A stretch of 64,000 nt of DNA from positions 682,001 to 746,000 of the forward strand of contig CP048720.1 in assembly GCA_022641835.1 (NCBI GenBank), given 5' to 3'. The position numbers and the translations under genes are program-made. Below the pieces are notes generated by a model that ran no database searches, was not told the DNA's origin, and worked only from the letters and a program-made list of their open reading frames with translations. Source of the stretch: Petasospora fabianii. Lineage: Eukaryota; Ascomycota; Saccharomycetes; Phaffomycetales; Wickerhamomycetaceae. Shown here in pieces: positions 16,676-27,449 of the stretch (within the stretch, counting starts at the first letter, position 1; every line of letters starts with the position of its first letter).

Positions 16676-19600
16676 ATGTCGTCGTTGGCTGCTCAGCTCA
16701 GCAACATTGCTGCTGGAAGTGCCACTGTGGCGCATGACAGAAAAAAGAGGCAAAAACTTCATGCTGTCTCGCTGATTTACGCATCTAAGGTCGCTGCTAC
16801 CCAGGACTACGAGATCATCTACTCCAATGCATTCGAGGCTCTCGAGGAGTTGATCACTGTCGATAAGAGATTCTCCTTCTTCAAGAACTCCTTGTTCAGT
16901 GAGACCTCTATTAACGTTGACAGAAGTGTCCAGACTGCCGAGCAGAACAAGGACCTCGATAATGCTGTCAATGCCTACCTTTCCCTCATCTCCCCAAGAT
17001 GGAACCTCGCTCCGGCCCTTCAGGCTACCGAGTGGCTCGTTCGTCGTTTCCAAATCCACATTCACAACTCCGAACACTTCCTTCTCAGTACCATCAACTA
17101 CTACCAGACCCCTGTCTTCAAGCGTATCCTCGAGATCACTAAGCTTCCTCCGCTCTTTGCCGGTTTGGGCGGTTTCAAGAACACTGACAGATCCCCAACC
17201 AGTACTTCAATGGTGAAGCTCTTCAGTGACATCGAGTTCTTCAACTTATATGTCAAATACCTTGAGGACTCCACCACGAAGAACATTATCTACTCTAGTC
17301 AATTACTTTTCTTCACATGCACTGCCGTCAATGTCATTGCTTCTCTCTCCACCAACGACAAGGCCATGAACGCCATTGTTCCACTCGTCTTGGAGGTAAG
17401 TGCCAAGCTCCTCACCAGTGCTAATCCAGATGCTCACGTTGCTGCCCATACTCTCCTTGTCGTGCTCAGCAGCGCTGTTCCATTGTCCCAGGAAATCATC
17501 TACGCTGCCACTGAGACAATCCTTGCCAAAGTTCAGAAGAAGGCTGAGGGTTCTGCTCTTGTCGCCGTTGCAAAGTTGTTCCAGTCCTTGAACGGTACCA
17601 AGTTTGAGAACTTGCCTGTCAGAATCTACAGAATGCTCATCAAGCTCATTACCTCCGACATTGCTCGTTTCGAAGAGATGTTAACTTCCAAGAACGTCAA
17701 GTGTCATAAGCTCGTTACTGTCTTAGCTAAGACCATCCTGGCTTACGACTTTGAGGAGCGTGTGACTTTGGTCTTGAGTGTGTTGAAACAGGTTCGTCTT
17801 CCTTCCTACGAGATGAGCTACATCATCAGAGACTCTGTCGACGTCACTGACCAGATTGAGAAAGATAAGACCCAGATTGTTGACTTGTTCGAATTTTACA
17901 TCAAGGAGCACGAAGAGCTCTTGCTAAACGTTTTGAAAGACCTCAACATCACCATCGACATCTTGGAAATTAAGTTGCAGACTTCCTTGCAGACAATCTC
18001 AAAGGAGGACACTACCGCTATCCCAGAGGCTTCCGAGGTGACTGTCACTGAGGCTGAGTCTAAGAAGGATCTCATCGAGAGCTTCAAGTCTAACAACACC
18101 AAGACCGTCTCATTCTTGGCCCCTGGTTCTGAGGACGAGTTCAACAAGCTTATTCCACTTTTCACCAAGGCTTCTCGTCATAACCTTGTTAAGGACTTTG
18201 TCAATAACACCTTCTCTTCCTCTGACTCCGCATTGACATTCCTTGTCAGAGCTTCTGTCTCTGTCTCTGTTCCATCTTTTGCTCGTGTCCAGGCTTTGAC
18301 CCTCGTCAAGGATGAGATCAAAAACATTGACGATAAGTTGAACCTTCTCACATTGGTCCCAGTGCTTATGACAGGCTTGGCTGATCCACGTCGTTCTGTG
18401 AGAGTGTTGGCCGTCGAGACTTTGAGATTGATCTCCAAGAGATCCCAGACCGGAACTTTCTTCATGGAAAAGACCCTTTTCGGTGATGAGTCCAAGAAGG
18501 TTCAGCTCATTTCTCCTAAGGATGGTGATGTTTTGCTTGAGACTATCTTAAATGAGTACTTTGTTGAAAACTCTGAGGTGTCTAAGCTCTTGGTCAATTC
18601 CAAAAAGAAGGCTGGTGTCTTTGTCGCTTTCTTGACCAACCAGGCCAACATCATACCACTGCCATACACTAAGATTGTGTTGGTGAAGATTATCAGAGGA
18701 GCCATCCCATCTGTAAAGGGTGCTTCTCTTTCCCAGATCTTCCAGAATTTGCTGGAGACCTATGTCCAAAACAGAGAGTCATGGAGAGTCATCGTTGAGA
18801 AGAACAAGGTTAGCATGAAGGACTTTGAAACGGAGATTATTAATTTGGTCTCTCTCAAGGAGAAGAATGCTTTTGCCATCAACTTCTTGATCAACTGTTT
18901 GAACTCTTCCTTCGATGACCTCGCTGAGATTGCTGCTGACAAGGTTATCGCTATTTTCTCCTCTTTGAAGTATGAATTCCAGGCTAATCTTGCCAAGTCC
19001 ATTGTCGATGCTCTCTCCAGAGAAGGTGATATCAGTTTCGATGCTCTCGCCACTTTGCAGTCTCTTCCTTTGGGCGCTGACTTGATTGTTGTCTTACTTA
19101 AGGATTCTCAGATCAACAAGAGTGAGGAGCCAAGCGTTGCTAAGAGAAGAAGAAGATCGTCTGCTTCTGCCAGACATGCATTGGGTACAAACGAGCTTTC
19201 CAAGCTTGCTGAGACCCATTTGCAAAAGATCACAATCATATTGGAGACTTTGGATAAGAACCTTTCGAAGATGAGTCCTACCCCTGCTCTCTTGGGTGCT
19301 TTATTCAACTTGTTGTCAGACTTGGAAACTTTGGGTTCTGATGCCGGTCTCCCAGTGCTTTATACTCAGGAGACTTTGGCCACAACCATGGTCAAGGTGA
19401 TTCAGATCTTCAAGGCTCAAAATGTTGCCTTGGAATCCAGCAGTGTTAGAACTGACATCATTGTTGCCACCATCAGAGCTTCGCCATCTCCACAGGTCCA
19501 GAACAGACTCTTGCTTGTTGTTTCTGAATTGGCCTCTTTGGCCCCTGAAACTGTTCTCCATTCGGTTATGCCAATCTTCACTTTCATGGGTACCCACACC

Positions 19601-21922
19601 ATCAAGCAAGATGATGAGTTCTCCTACCATACTGTTGAGAAGACCATTTCCCAGGTTATCCCAGCCTTGGTGAACTACAGTAAGCAGGAGAAATCCTATG
19701 AGATTGAGTTCTTGTTGACCAGTTTCGCCACTGCTTTTGAGCACGTTCCAAGACACAGAAGAGTCAGACTTTTCACTACCTTGGCCACTACCCTCGGTTC
19801 TGAGTTGTCCATCCACATTGTCCTGTACTTGATTGGTGTTCAGTACAACACCGCTCTTACCTCTAACAGAACTGCAGAGTCGAGATCCTTGGTTGACTTC
19901 GCTGCTGCCTTCTTGAAGAACTTCAGTGCTGTTGAACAGTTGGTTTCTATCACCTCCTTCATCAACATCTGGAAAAAGATCCCATCTGTCCCAGTCAAGG
20001 AGTTGAATTCTGCTGAGGAGTATGATAGCAGCCCAATCTTCCAGTCCACTCTTTTCTCCAAGACCGCTACTGAATTGGCTACTTTGAGAACAAAGCTCAT
20101 TGACTTTGTCGATTTGGCCCTTGTTGGTGCTGAAAACGTTTCCGTTGCTCCACTCCAGGTTCTTGTCTCTGCTGTCTTGGTTGATGCCCATGTCACCGAA
20201 AAGGAGAAGTCAAGTTTGCTCACATCTTTCGGCTCTCTCATCAAGGCCCTACTCGTGCTTGTCAACTCTGAGTCCCAGGAAACTCCACTTGGTGCTTCCC
20301 TCTATGTCTTGATGAGCGATGTGCTTTCATTGCTTCCAATCAAGGAATTCGTTACTTCCGTTTCTGAGTTGTTGAGAGACTCATCTATCGACATTGATAT
20401 TCGTCAGAATGTCACTACGCTCACTTCTGAGAAGTTCGAGCTCGAGTCAACAGAAAGCGAGGATGCTCAGGAGGCTTCTTCTGCTATGATCTCCATCTTG
20501 TTCCAAAATATCGAGTCCGAGTCTCAGCTTGCTCAGGCTTCTTTGGATGCTATGAGTTCTTTGGCCAACAAGTTTGGTGGTAACATTCATCCAGATGTTC
20601 TTATCAAAGTGTTGGATTTGGCCACTGGTAAGGCTGGTCTCTTGAGCACTAATGGTGAGGTTATCATCTCCTCGTTGAGTTTGATCACCAACATTGTTTC
20701 TGTTCTTGGTATCAAGACCATATCCTACTTTGCAAAGATTGTTCCTCCATCTCTCAAGATCTTTGAGGATGCAAAGTCACTTGACGACGATGAGGCTAAG
20801 GGAAGCATCCAGCTTTCTGTTTTGCTCCTCCTTTCCGCTTTCGTCAAGCGTATCCCAGCATTTGTCACTACTAATTTGCAGGAGATATTGAAGTGTATCG
20901 CCACTGCTTCTGAGGTTTCTGACAACATTAGATCTTCGATCATCCAGTTGATTGTTCAGAACATGGACCACATTGCTATAATCAAGGCCCTCTCCAACTT
21001 GTGGGAAACTGTTCGTGTCTTGGATGCTGCCTCTATCGGTTTGTATTTGAACGCATTGGAATCCACTGTTGATGTGATTGATAAGAAGACTGCCACTTCC
21101 CAGGCTGCCAGATTCTTCAAGTTGTTGATGCTCCTCTTTGAGTTCAGAGCTCAGACTGACTTGGACAACAATGCCATTCACAGAATCGAGGCTCTCTTCC
21201 ACTCAGTTGCCAATAAGTACGTTATGAAGCTGAACGACAAGACATTCAGACCATTGTTCGCTTTGGTTGTTCGTTGGGCTTTCAACGGTGAAGGTGTTGT
21301 CTATGGTAAGATCACTGAGGTTGAGAGATTGACTTCCTTCTACAAGTTCTTCAACAAGTTGCAGGAGAACTTGAGATCTATTGTGACTACCTACTACACC
21401 TACTTCCTTGAGCAGACAGCTGCTGTCTTGAAAAGATATTCTGAGAACAAGTTGGATGATGTCAATCTTCGCCGTATCATCTTGAACTCTTTGACCTCGT
21501 CCTTCAAGTATGACCAGGATGAGTACTGGCAGACACAGGCCAGATTCGATGTTATTTCGGAGGCCCTGACCGTTCAGCTGGTCAACATTGGGGAGAGTGT
21601 CGGTAAGTACTTGGTCAAGGCTATTGCTGCCCTGGCTCAGAACGCTGCCTCCGATGAGCACAACCTTGCACTTCAGACCATGTTCGTTACACACATGAGA
21701 GCCGAGTGCAAGCCAAGAGAGAAGTTCTGGGCTGTCAGATCTCTCCAGGCTGTCTACCAGAAGGTTGGTGACCAATGGCTCTCCAACTTGCCACAGTTGG
21801 CTCCTATCATTGTGGAGTTGTTGGAGGATGACGACGAGGATGTCGAGTTGGCTGTTCGTCGTGGCTTGGTAAAGACATTGGAGGACCACCTCGGTGAGCC
21901 TTTCGAGAACTATTTGCATTGA
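16676..21922 (+). CDS. UTP10: U3 snoRNP protein UTP10 (HEAT-repeat, t-UTP)
   Basis: 1748 residues, nearly the S. cerevisiae length (1769). Utp10 is a t-Utp/UtpA subunit of the small-subunit processome that binds the 5' ETS of pre-rRNA in the nucleolus and supports rDNA transcription and early 18S processing. The N-terminus ([20 protein letters not shown]) is the conserved start. The whole protein is helical HEAT-like repeat, with a basic patch [12 protein letters not shown] near residue 825. The C-terminal BP28CT region contains [19 protein letters not shown] and ends [20 protein letters not shown]. Codon use is strongly biased (TTG, GCT, GTC), consistent with good expression. No frame break. 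Confidence 0.97.
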   Translation: MSSLAAQLSNIAAGSATVAHDRKKRQKLHAVSLIYASKVAATQDYEIIYSNAFEALEELITVDKRFSFFKNSLFSETSINVDRSVQTAEQNKDLDNAVNAYLSLISPRWNLAPALQATEWLVRRFQIHIHNSEHFLLSTINYYQTPVFKRILEITKLPPLFAGLGGFKNTDRSPTSTSMVKLFSDIEFFNLYVKYLEDSTTKNIIYSSQLLFFTCTAVNVIASLSTNDKAMNAIVPLVLEVSAKLLTSANPDAHVAAHTLLVVLSSAVPLSQEIIYAATETILAKVQKKAEGSALVAVAKLFQSLNGTKFENLPVRIYRMLIKLITSDIARFEEMLTSKNVKCHKLVTVLAKTILAYDFEERVTLVLSVLKQVRLPSYEMSYIIRDSVDVTDQIEKDKTQIVDLFEFYIKEHEELLLNVLKDLNITIDILEIKLQTSLQTISKEDTTAIPEASEVTVTEAESKKDLIESFKSNNTKTVSFLAPGSEDEFNKLIPLFTKASRHNLVKDFVNNTFSSSDSALTFLVRASVSVSVPSFARVQALTLVKDEIKNIDDKLNLLTLVPVLMTGLADPRRSVRVLAVETLRLISKRSQTGTFFMEKTLFGDESKKVQLISPKDGDVLLETILNEYFVENSEVSKLLVNSKKKAGVFVAFLTNQANIIPLPYTKIVLVKIIRGAIPSVKGASLSQIFQNLLETYVQNRESWRVIVEKNKVSMKDFETEIINLVSLKEKNAFAINFLINCLNSSFDDLAEIAADKVIAIFSSLKYEFQANLAKSIVDALSREGDISFDALATLQSLPLGADLIVVLLKDSQINKSEEPSVAKRRRRSSASARHALGTNELSKLAETHLQKITIILETLDKNLSKMSPTPALLGALFNLLSDLETLGSDAGLPVLYTQETLATTMVKVIQIFKAQNVALESSSVRTDIIVATIRASPSPQVQNRLLLVVSELASLAPETVLHSVMPIFTFMGTHTIKQDDEFSYHTVEKTISQVIPALVNYSKQEKSYEIEFLLTSFATAFEHVPRHRRVRLFTTLATTLGSELSIHIVLYLIGVQYNTALTSNRTAESRSLVDFAAAFLKNFSAVEQLVSITSFINIWKKIPSVPVKELNSAEEYDSSPIFQSTLFSKTATELATLRTKLIDFVDLALVGAENVSVAPLQVLVSAVLVDAHVTEKEKSSLLTSFGSLIKALLVLVNSESQETPLGASLYVLMSDVLSLLPIKEFVTSVSELLRDSSIDIDIRQNVTTLTSEKFELESTESEDAQEASSAMISILFQNIESESQLAQASLDAMSSLANKFGGNIHPDVLIKVLDLATGKAGLLSTNGEVIISSLSLITNIVSVLGIKTISYFAKIVPPSLKIFEDAKSLDDDEAKGSIQLSVLLLLSAFVKRIPAFVTTNLQEILKCIATASEVSDNIRSSIIQLIVQNMDHIAIIKALSNLWETVRVLDAASIGLYLNALESTVDVIDKKTATSQAARFFKLLMLLFEFRAQTDLDNNAIHRIEALFHSVANKYVMKLNDKTFRPLFALVVRWAFNGEGVVYGKITEVERLTSFYKFFNKLQENLRSIVTTYYTYFLEQTAAVLKRYSENKLDDVNLRRIILNSLTSSFKYDQDEYWQTQARFDVISEALTVQLVNIGESVGKYLVKAIAALAQNAASDEHNLALQTMFVTHMRAECKPREKFWAVRSLQAVYQKVGDQWLSNLPQLAPIIVELLEDDDEDVELAVRRGLVKTLEDHLGEPFENYLH

Positions 21923-22291
21923 TTTACCTAAAAACAAAAGCTTATAATCTGCATGTTTCTTAATATATTAACGACTAATAGTGCCGTAATACTTAGTTTA
22001 TTCGCCACCACATTTTTTAGGACATGCGCGCGCATAAAAAAAAGAAATGTGACAGAGCCAATGAGAGGACAAAGATTTGTAAACATATGTAAATGCTTTG
22101 TAAATAAAGGTAAAGCTGTTTCTGTCTTAAACTTCATCAGGTCCTCATCCTCTCTTTAAAGCAAAGTTTCCTGGCCTAGCTTCTCTCATTTATCATTTAT
22201 TTCCCCCGCAACCGAACAACCAAACAAATACCCAAGGCTCATTTTGACACAAAGCACAAAAGCACACCTTCTGTCATCACATAGCCCCACA
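21923..22291. other. Intergenic, 369 bp
   Basis: AT-rich spacer between tandem UTP10 and the small membrane-protein gene. It holds the UTP10 3' end and the promoter of the next gene. No clear motif is recognised; the short ORF at 21953-22159 looks like chance. Confidence 0.4.
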
Positions 22292-22669
22292 ATGTCCACA
22301 TTACAACACGCTATTGCAGCCGTCGTACTTTCCGGTGTCTATTATATCACTGAAGGGAGACTCAGTGTCGTTCTCTTTCTCGGCTTTGCGTATTTCTTTT
22401 ACGTGAAGGAGTTCTCTAAGACGGCGACACCATCACGCGATCAAGAGAAGAGCACTGAAAAGGGTGAACATGAACACGAGCACAAGCACAAGCACAAGAA
22501 CGGTAAGGGAGGCTGTGGTAGTGCCTGTACGTGTAAGAACAAGAAGGAGGCACCAAAGAAAACTCTCTCGAGCCTTAAACTGAAGAAGGGATTTGGTCAA
22601 AAGAATGCCAACGTCGAAGACAAATCAGTCGCTATTGATTTCACCACCACTTTCTCCAAGTCTGCTTGA
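22292..22669 (+). CDS. Small two-TM protein with His run and Cys cluster (putative metal binding)
   Basis: 125 residues from the first ATG, at 22292. Two hydrophobic segments lie at about 7-20 and 24-38, separated by a short EGR turn. A long hydrophilic tail follows with HEHEHKHKHK (60-68) and then C75-x3-C79-x-C81 in GGCGSACTCK, plus many Lys. The architecture suggests a hairpin membrane anchor with a cytosolic metal-binding tail (zinc, copper or iron-sulfur are all possible). I cannot name a family, and the metal-binding role is inference. Codon use resembles its neighbours. Confidence 0.75.
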   Translation: MSTLQHAIAAVVLSGVYYITEGRLSVVLFLGFAYFFYVKEFSKTATPSRDQEKSTEKGEHEHEHKHKHKNGKGGCGSACTCKNKKEAPKKTLSSLKLKKGFGQKNANVEDKSVAIDFTTTFSKSA

Positions 22670-23658
22670 ATGCTTACCGAAACAACATCACATTCTTATA
22701 TTGCATAACACATCATAGCGTTCTATGATATGTCATAGGGACTGATTAATCCACTGCTTACGTCCCACATGGCCCAGTGTCATCAGCTTGTACACAATCG
22801 CCACCGTCATCGCTCTATTTGCATGCTTTACATTATTTATTGCACCCTACTCTCACCTGTAACGCTACTCATCCTGAGAAGTACACTGCCTCATAAGTTA
22901 TCGTATCAAAGAATACACAAGTAGGCTGAAGTGCTGGCATCTGTGATCTGATCAACATATTAATTACTGAAAATGGTTGACATAGTCCGTCTGTACCATC
23001 CGGTCAGCTTGATCCAATGAACTGAGAACGAACGACTGTGCCAAGGGGGTTAATTCTTGAGTTAGTCATAACTGTTTGATTCAAAATATAGGTTTGTCTC
23101 TGATCTGCTGCAACTTGAAACTGTAACGTCTTGTAGATTTAGAAGAGGTTGACAAATCCAACACTGGCACTTGGTTGTTGTAGACAGTTTTGTAAGTATC
23201 CAAGTTTGATCAGACGATTTGGCACAGTTCTACTGTCTGGTTTGTAATATTTGACCGTCCTTCAGCTTACCGTGACTTCATGTCGAGTAATTGAGATTCA
23301 ACGGTAGAGCAGCTCGCCAGGTTGTACGCACCCCAAGCGGACTATTGGTGCACGACTAAAAGCTATCTTAAAGCTCCAGCTTGTACTTTTTGAAAGAAAC
23401 TTGACTAAGTGGATTAGGTCATACCTTACAAGCTAAACAATATTGCATAGTCAGCTCATCCCAAGAGAATCAGCTTAAAAGACGAGATGATAAATGCACC
23501 TCAAAAATGTGGAGTAGATGTTGCCCTTATCGTGTGTGTGTCCCCCCGACCAAGTCACGTGAGTGGCGTTTTCTCATCATCGCGTATAAATGAGTATCAA
23601 TTTGTACTCTTTATTCATGTTACTCATTTTGAAATAGGTTTAGTGCCCTACTATACAC
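22670..23658. other. Intergenic, about 990 bp
   Basis: One of the largest gene-free stretches in the window. No ORF with coding character and no tRNA-like or recognisable snRNA/snoRNA signature by eye. A palindromic TCACGTGA site and a TATA-like GTATAAATG (about 23583) lie near the right end and belong to the next gene. A small imperfect inverted repeat (GCACCCCAA ... TTGGTGC) lies near 23329-23352. A non-coding RNA gene cannot be excluded. Confidence 0.4.
23555..23562. promoter_or_regulatory. TCACGTGA E-box (Cbf1-type site)
   Basis: A perfect 8-bp palindrome about 97 bp upstream of the ATG of the mitochondrial DUF1992 gene. It matches the yeast Cbf1 consensus TCACGTG. In several non-Saccharomyces yeasts Cbf1 sites sit at respiratory and mitochondrial genes. 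Spacing upstream of a TATA-like element supports a functional site. Confidence 0.5.
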
Positions 23659-24720
23659 ATGCTCACACGAAGCTCTACACGCCAGCTGAGGCGTTTCTAC
23701 TCCAGTCGTAAGACAGAAGACGTTGTCGGTGCCTTCACTCAACGATTGCAAGACCTTGAGTCCCAATACCCGAAGGAGGATGTCCTTGACTTTGCCTCCT
23801 TGATTGATAAGGATCCACGGCTTTCCAAGCTCTCCAAGGAACTCGAACAGCGGAAGTTTGACTATAACAACCAAGTTGCTATCCAGGCCACAAAGGTACC
23901 GCGGTATGCTGATCGTGCAACCAGGGAAACTGCACACTCGGCACCATGGACAGGGACAGAGATGATCCAGGATGCAAATCTCCGTATGCTTGTCGATAAA
24001 CATCGTATGTCGAGAAGTGCAAGGGAGGCTAAGAAGATCGGTAGGGCAAGGGATAAGGTGTTGGATTTTAAGATGAACAAATCTGATGATTCGGATGAAG
24101 ACAAGCAGTTTAGAAAGATCTACACTGAGAAGTTCACCCCGATTGGATCCTTCGATAAGATTAAGACTTTGGCAGATGCAAGAATCGAGGACGCTATGAG
24201 ACGAGGTGAGTTTAAACATATCCCACGAGGGAAAAAACTAGATACGACTGTTAAACCTCATGTTGATCGAACTGAGCACCATCTCAACAACATTCTTGTG
24301 AAACAGAATCTTTCACCTCCATGGGTCGAGAAGCAGGGTACAGTAAATGTGGAGATCAACAGCTGTCGAAAGGAAATCCAGGATAAGTGGATCAGTCATG
24401 TCACACACTTCTATGATAAGGACCATACACAGATGAAGAAAGACTTTGAGGCTCGTTGGTTTAACATCTTCGAAGCTAAGATCCGCTTGGTGAACAACTC
24501 CATCAGAAGTTACAACCTACAGGCACCGATGTCCACTCAAAAGTTCTACTTGCTCCCTGATAAGGAACTGATCAAGTGTTATGAATCGAACGACGTAGAT
24601 GCTATCCGTGAGAGAGTGAAGAAGGAAGCTGAGGCATTGAAGTTGTCGAAGGAGAGGGACGCAGAGGAGAAGAGACGCAACAGTACCATTGGAAAGCTAC
24701 AGTTTTGGAAGAGATGGTAA
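23659..24720 (+). CDS. Mitochondrial DUF1992 (DNAJC28 conserved-domain) protein
   Basis: 353 residues. The N-terminus MLTRSSTRQLRRFYSSRK is Arg/Ser-rich without acids, as expected of a mitochondrial presequence. The DUF1992 signature lies at about 159-195 (FDKIKTLADARIEDAMRRGEF then PRGKKL), matching the family pattern of an IE-rIeeAm-GeFdnLpG-GkPL type. This domain is found in DNAJC28-like proteins; the J domain itself is absent here. The C-terminal half is charged and helical. The biochemical function is not established, and I infer a mitochondrial matrix role from the presequence. It converges on MRH4. Confidence 0.85.
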   Translation: MLTRSSTRQLRRFYSSRKTEDVVGAFTQRLQDLESQYPKEDVLDFASLIDKDPRLSKLSKELEQRKFDYNNQVAIQATKVPRYADRATRETAHSAPWTGTEMIQDANLRMLVDKHRMSRSAREAKKIGRARDKVLDFKMNKSDDSDEDKQFRKIYTEKFTPIGSFDKIKTLADARIEDAMRRGEFKHIPRGKKLDTTVKPHVDRTEHHLNNILVKQNLSPPWVEKQGTVNVEINSCRKEIQDKWISHVTHFYDKDHTQMKKDFEARWFNIFEAKIRLVNNSIRSYNLQAPMSTQKFYLLPDKELIKCYESNDVDAIRERVKKEAEALKLSKERDAEEKRRNSTIGKLQFWKRW

Positions 24721-25539
24721 TGAATAGACGCTATCTTAATAATCTCAATATAATGTAGACTTATCGACCGTAGAAGGTAAGAGAGAAGATCAACGTCGAT
24801 CAAAAACTCGTGCGCATGATCATGCGTTTCGGTCTCTGATAATGGCGGACTAAGCTAACATAATGAAAGCATTATACTTAGACAGCAAGATTTGAGTGAA
24901 TTTCTCCATAAATAATGCATTGATGGACTAAAATTGGCTCATTTTACGTTTTTACCATTTTTATTTTTTTTTTTGGTTTTTAACTCTTAAAACTTCAGTT
25001 GATTTCATAAATTATCATTTTACTAGTTCATCTGGTATCGAACACGAGCTAAAATAATGGGAGAAAAAGATAACATAATCCACAAATTTGGACAATCTAT
25101 TATGCCATATTAGTGATTGAAATCTTATCCTAGGCTTGTGGTCTGGTGAGTCAACTAACCTAGCGGCATAAAAGAGAGATCCGTAGGAGCCCTCTAAGTA
25201 GCCTGAACTTGACCTCCTCAGCACCCTTTCAACCCTTCAAGTAATAATATGCGAAAGATTAGACACCATTACTAGAAATATGCCACTACTGCATTATAGT
25301 ATATTACAATGAATAGCCAATATTCACAAGTTACAGAGTCGTTTGCGGGTGGCCGGCTCACTTGTTTCAAAATTACTTCGGGCTTAATTGAAGAGAAGGG
25401 AACCAGATTTCATAACCCTGAACTCGAAAGAAGTACGCTAATCAAGATTCATGATGTAATCGTAGTCATTAAGCCAAAGGTCTCACTAAATACAACATAA
25501 CGACCTCATAATAGTTTATATACAGTCTCAGTAGATGAT
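24721..25539. other. AT-rich convergent intergenic region, possible ARS
   Basis: 819 bp between two convergent 3' ends, so no promoter is needed here. Very AT-rich around 24840-25110, including a 12-T tract at about 24963. It contains TTTTACGTTTT at 24942-24952, an exact match to the S. cerevisiae ARS consensus WTTTAYRTTTW. No ORF with coding character. Origin activity is inference, since origin motifs differ between yeast lineages. Confidence 0.35.
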
Positions 25540-27243
25540 TCATGAACGAGATCTCTTCTTCACAAGGGTCTTGACCCATGGCTTAGTCTTCTTGTCCATT
25601 ATCACAATGACACGACCACTCTGTCCCATTCTTCCTGTTCTTCCAATTCTATGTAGCAGATCAACACTGGTGTTTGGAGAATCATAGAGAACGACGTTAC
25701 GAACAGCAAAGAAGTTGATACCTCTAGCAGCAAGATCAGTGGTGACTAAAACCTTCATCCTTTTCTCCTGGTCACCGGAACCTTCAGCAGCAGCTCTATT
25801 CAAGACAATATTTGATCCTGGAACCTTATACTCATCCTTCTTGACCTCACTTTTCAGGAACTCAGTCAATGGCTTTGGTGGAGTGACAAAAGCAGAGATT
25901 TTATCAGCACGCTCAGCTGGCGAATCATCACCAGTGAGACTTACAGCATCGTGACCATACGCTTGTGAAAGCTTTTGAGCGACAACCTGGGCATCTGGCT
26001 TGGAGTTTACAAACACGACACATCTCTTCTCATAAGCACGTTCAGTACCGTCCTTATGAATGGCATAAAGAGCCTGAGCCAGGGCCTTAAGTTTGGATCC
26101 CTGGTATGGAGACAACTCAGAATCGATAAGTGTAAACTTTACAGATTTTGGTGGGGCATGTGTGCGAGGAGACACGAGGAGCTGAGGTGGGTTAGATGGG
26201 AACAGTTTCTGTAGTGCAGAGTTGTATTGACTCGAAACAGTGGCGGAGCAGAGAACAAGACGGTTGATACGGGGCATTTTACGGATGGAGGCGTGTGTCA
26301 GTTCCACAAAAGAACGGTCAAGAAGTGTGTCTGCTTCGTCAACCACGAGGAATCTTACATGAGCAAAGAGATGTTCTGGACGGGAGATGGCACGAATGTG
26401 ATCGACTGTAGCGATCTTACCTGGGGTGGTGATGAGGATGTCAATGCGATTCTTGAAAGCGTCGAGGAGTTCTGTGTGTGCTTCACGATGGCCCCACTTG
26501 AAACAGTGGAGACCAAGGGATGATTCAAGACCTTGAATACTCTGATAGACTTGGTCCACGAGCTCGTGAGTTGGAAGAAGAACAACAGACCTGATGAGAG
26601 CTTTGTCCTTTATGTTATCGAAGCCCTCTTCAAGCTCTTGGCGCTTGAGGAAGTCGACAAGAGGTGAAAGGTAGGCCCATGTTTTACCAGACCCTGTCTC
26701 TGCTGCTAATGTATATGTCCTTAGGTTCTTCTCCATGAGATGTCTTCCCATACGATGGATAGCGATGGTCTGGATCGGAGTTGGCTTCGGCACCAGTTCT
26801 TCAACGTCCTGTCTCTTGTTCTCGTAGTTTTCAGCTCTAAGCACAGTCTCCTTCGATATCTGCTCAACGATGGCATCCCTTACCTCTGGTAGAAGCCGGA
26901 GCTCACTGAAGTCTGTGATCTTCTTCACGAGGTTCTCTCCATCGTGTAGATCGTCTTTGGTGAAGTTCTCCAGGACAGGAAGCTGAAACTTATCCTTATT
27001 CGTCTTTGGTTCCTGAGCCTTCTTCAATTCCCTCTGTCTCTGCATCTCTTCCCGGGCCTTCTGATCTCTGATTTTCTGTCTCATTAGACCCTTTTCCTGA
27101 ATCATCTGCTCAACTCGCTTCTCAACGGGCACGATGAGCCTCTTGAGGGGCATTCGTCTCGCCTTCTTTAGTTGCACCGCTGACGAGGAGAACCCACGGA
27201 GGCCACGTCCACAACGGACCAAGTTTGGTCGTAGAGAAAGCAT
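25540..27243 (-). CDS. MRH4: Mitochondrial DEAD-box RNA helicase MRH4
   Basis: 567 residues from the ATG at 27243 (MLSLRPNLVRCGRGLRGFSS, a clear mitochondrial presequence); the frame stays open upstream to about 27399, but that extension lacks homology. S. cerevisiae Mrh4 (561 aa) assembles the large mitochondrial ribosomal subunit by acting on 21S rRNA with bL27m and uL16m. Helicase motifs are present: Q-motif region KPTPIQTIAIHRM, motif I AETGSGKT (about 182-189), TPGK, DEAD (about 302-305), SAT, and HRIGRTGRMGQSG. It is transcribed divergently from SRP72 across about 200 bp. Confidence 0.93.
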   Translation of the reverse strand: MLSLRPNLVRCGRGLRGFSSSAVQLKKARRMPLKRLIVPVEKRVEQMIQEKGLMRQKIRDQKAREEMQRQRELKKAQEPKTNKDKFQLPVLENFTKDDLHDGENLVKKITDFSELRLLPEVRDAIVEQISKETVLRAENYENKRQDVEELVPKPTPIQTIAIHRMGRHLMEKNLRTYTLAAETGSGKTWAYLSPLVDFLKRQELEEGFDNIKDKALIRSVVLLPTHELVDQVYQSIQGLESSLGLHCFKWGHREAHTELLDAFKNRIDILITTPGKIATVDHIRAISRPEHLFAHVRFLVVDEADTLLDRSFVELTHASIRKMPRINRLVLCSATVSSQYNSALQKLFPSNPPQLLVSPRTHAPPKSVKFTLIDSELSPYQGSKLKALAQALYAIHKDGTERAYEKRCVVFVNSKPDAQVVAQKLSQAYGHDAVSLTGDDSPAERADKISAFVTPPKPLTEFLKSEVKKDEYKVPGSNIVLNRAAAEGSGDQEKRMKVLVTTDLAARGINFFAVRNVVLYDSPNTSVDLLHRIGRTGRMGQSGRVIVIMDKKTKPWVKTLVKKRSRS

Positions 27244-27449
27244 CCTGTGGAAGTTAAAGATGATAAAAGAGATGACCAACCAAACAACCACATCGATCAC
27301 AGTGTTATTGGGTCCAAGGTAAACTTTTGTGAAGAGGGTGTGCGCATACCGAAAAAAAGCGCGGCCATAATCTCGTCGACGTCGAGCTGAGCTTCTCAAT
27401 CACCTCTTTGGAATGCTAAAAGCAAGCAAAACCCAGTAAGACCATCACA

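Noticed and set aside
23487-23711. Short plus-strand ORF overlapping the DUF1992 gene start
   Set aside because: It lies over the E-box/TATA promoter region and has no coding character.
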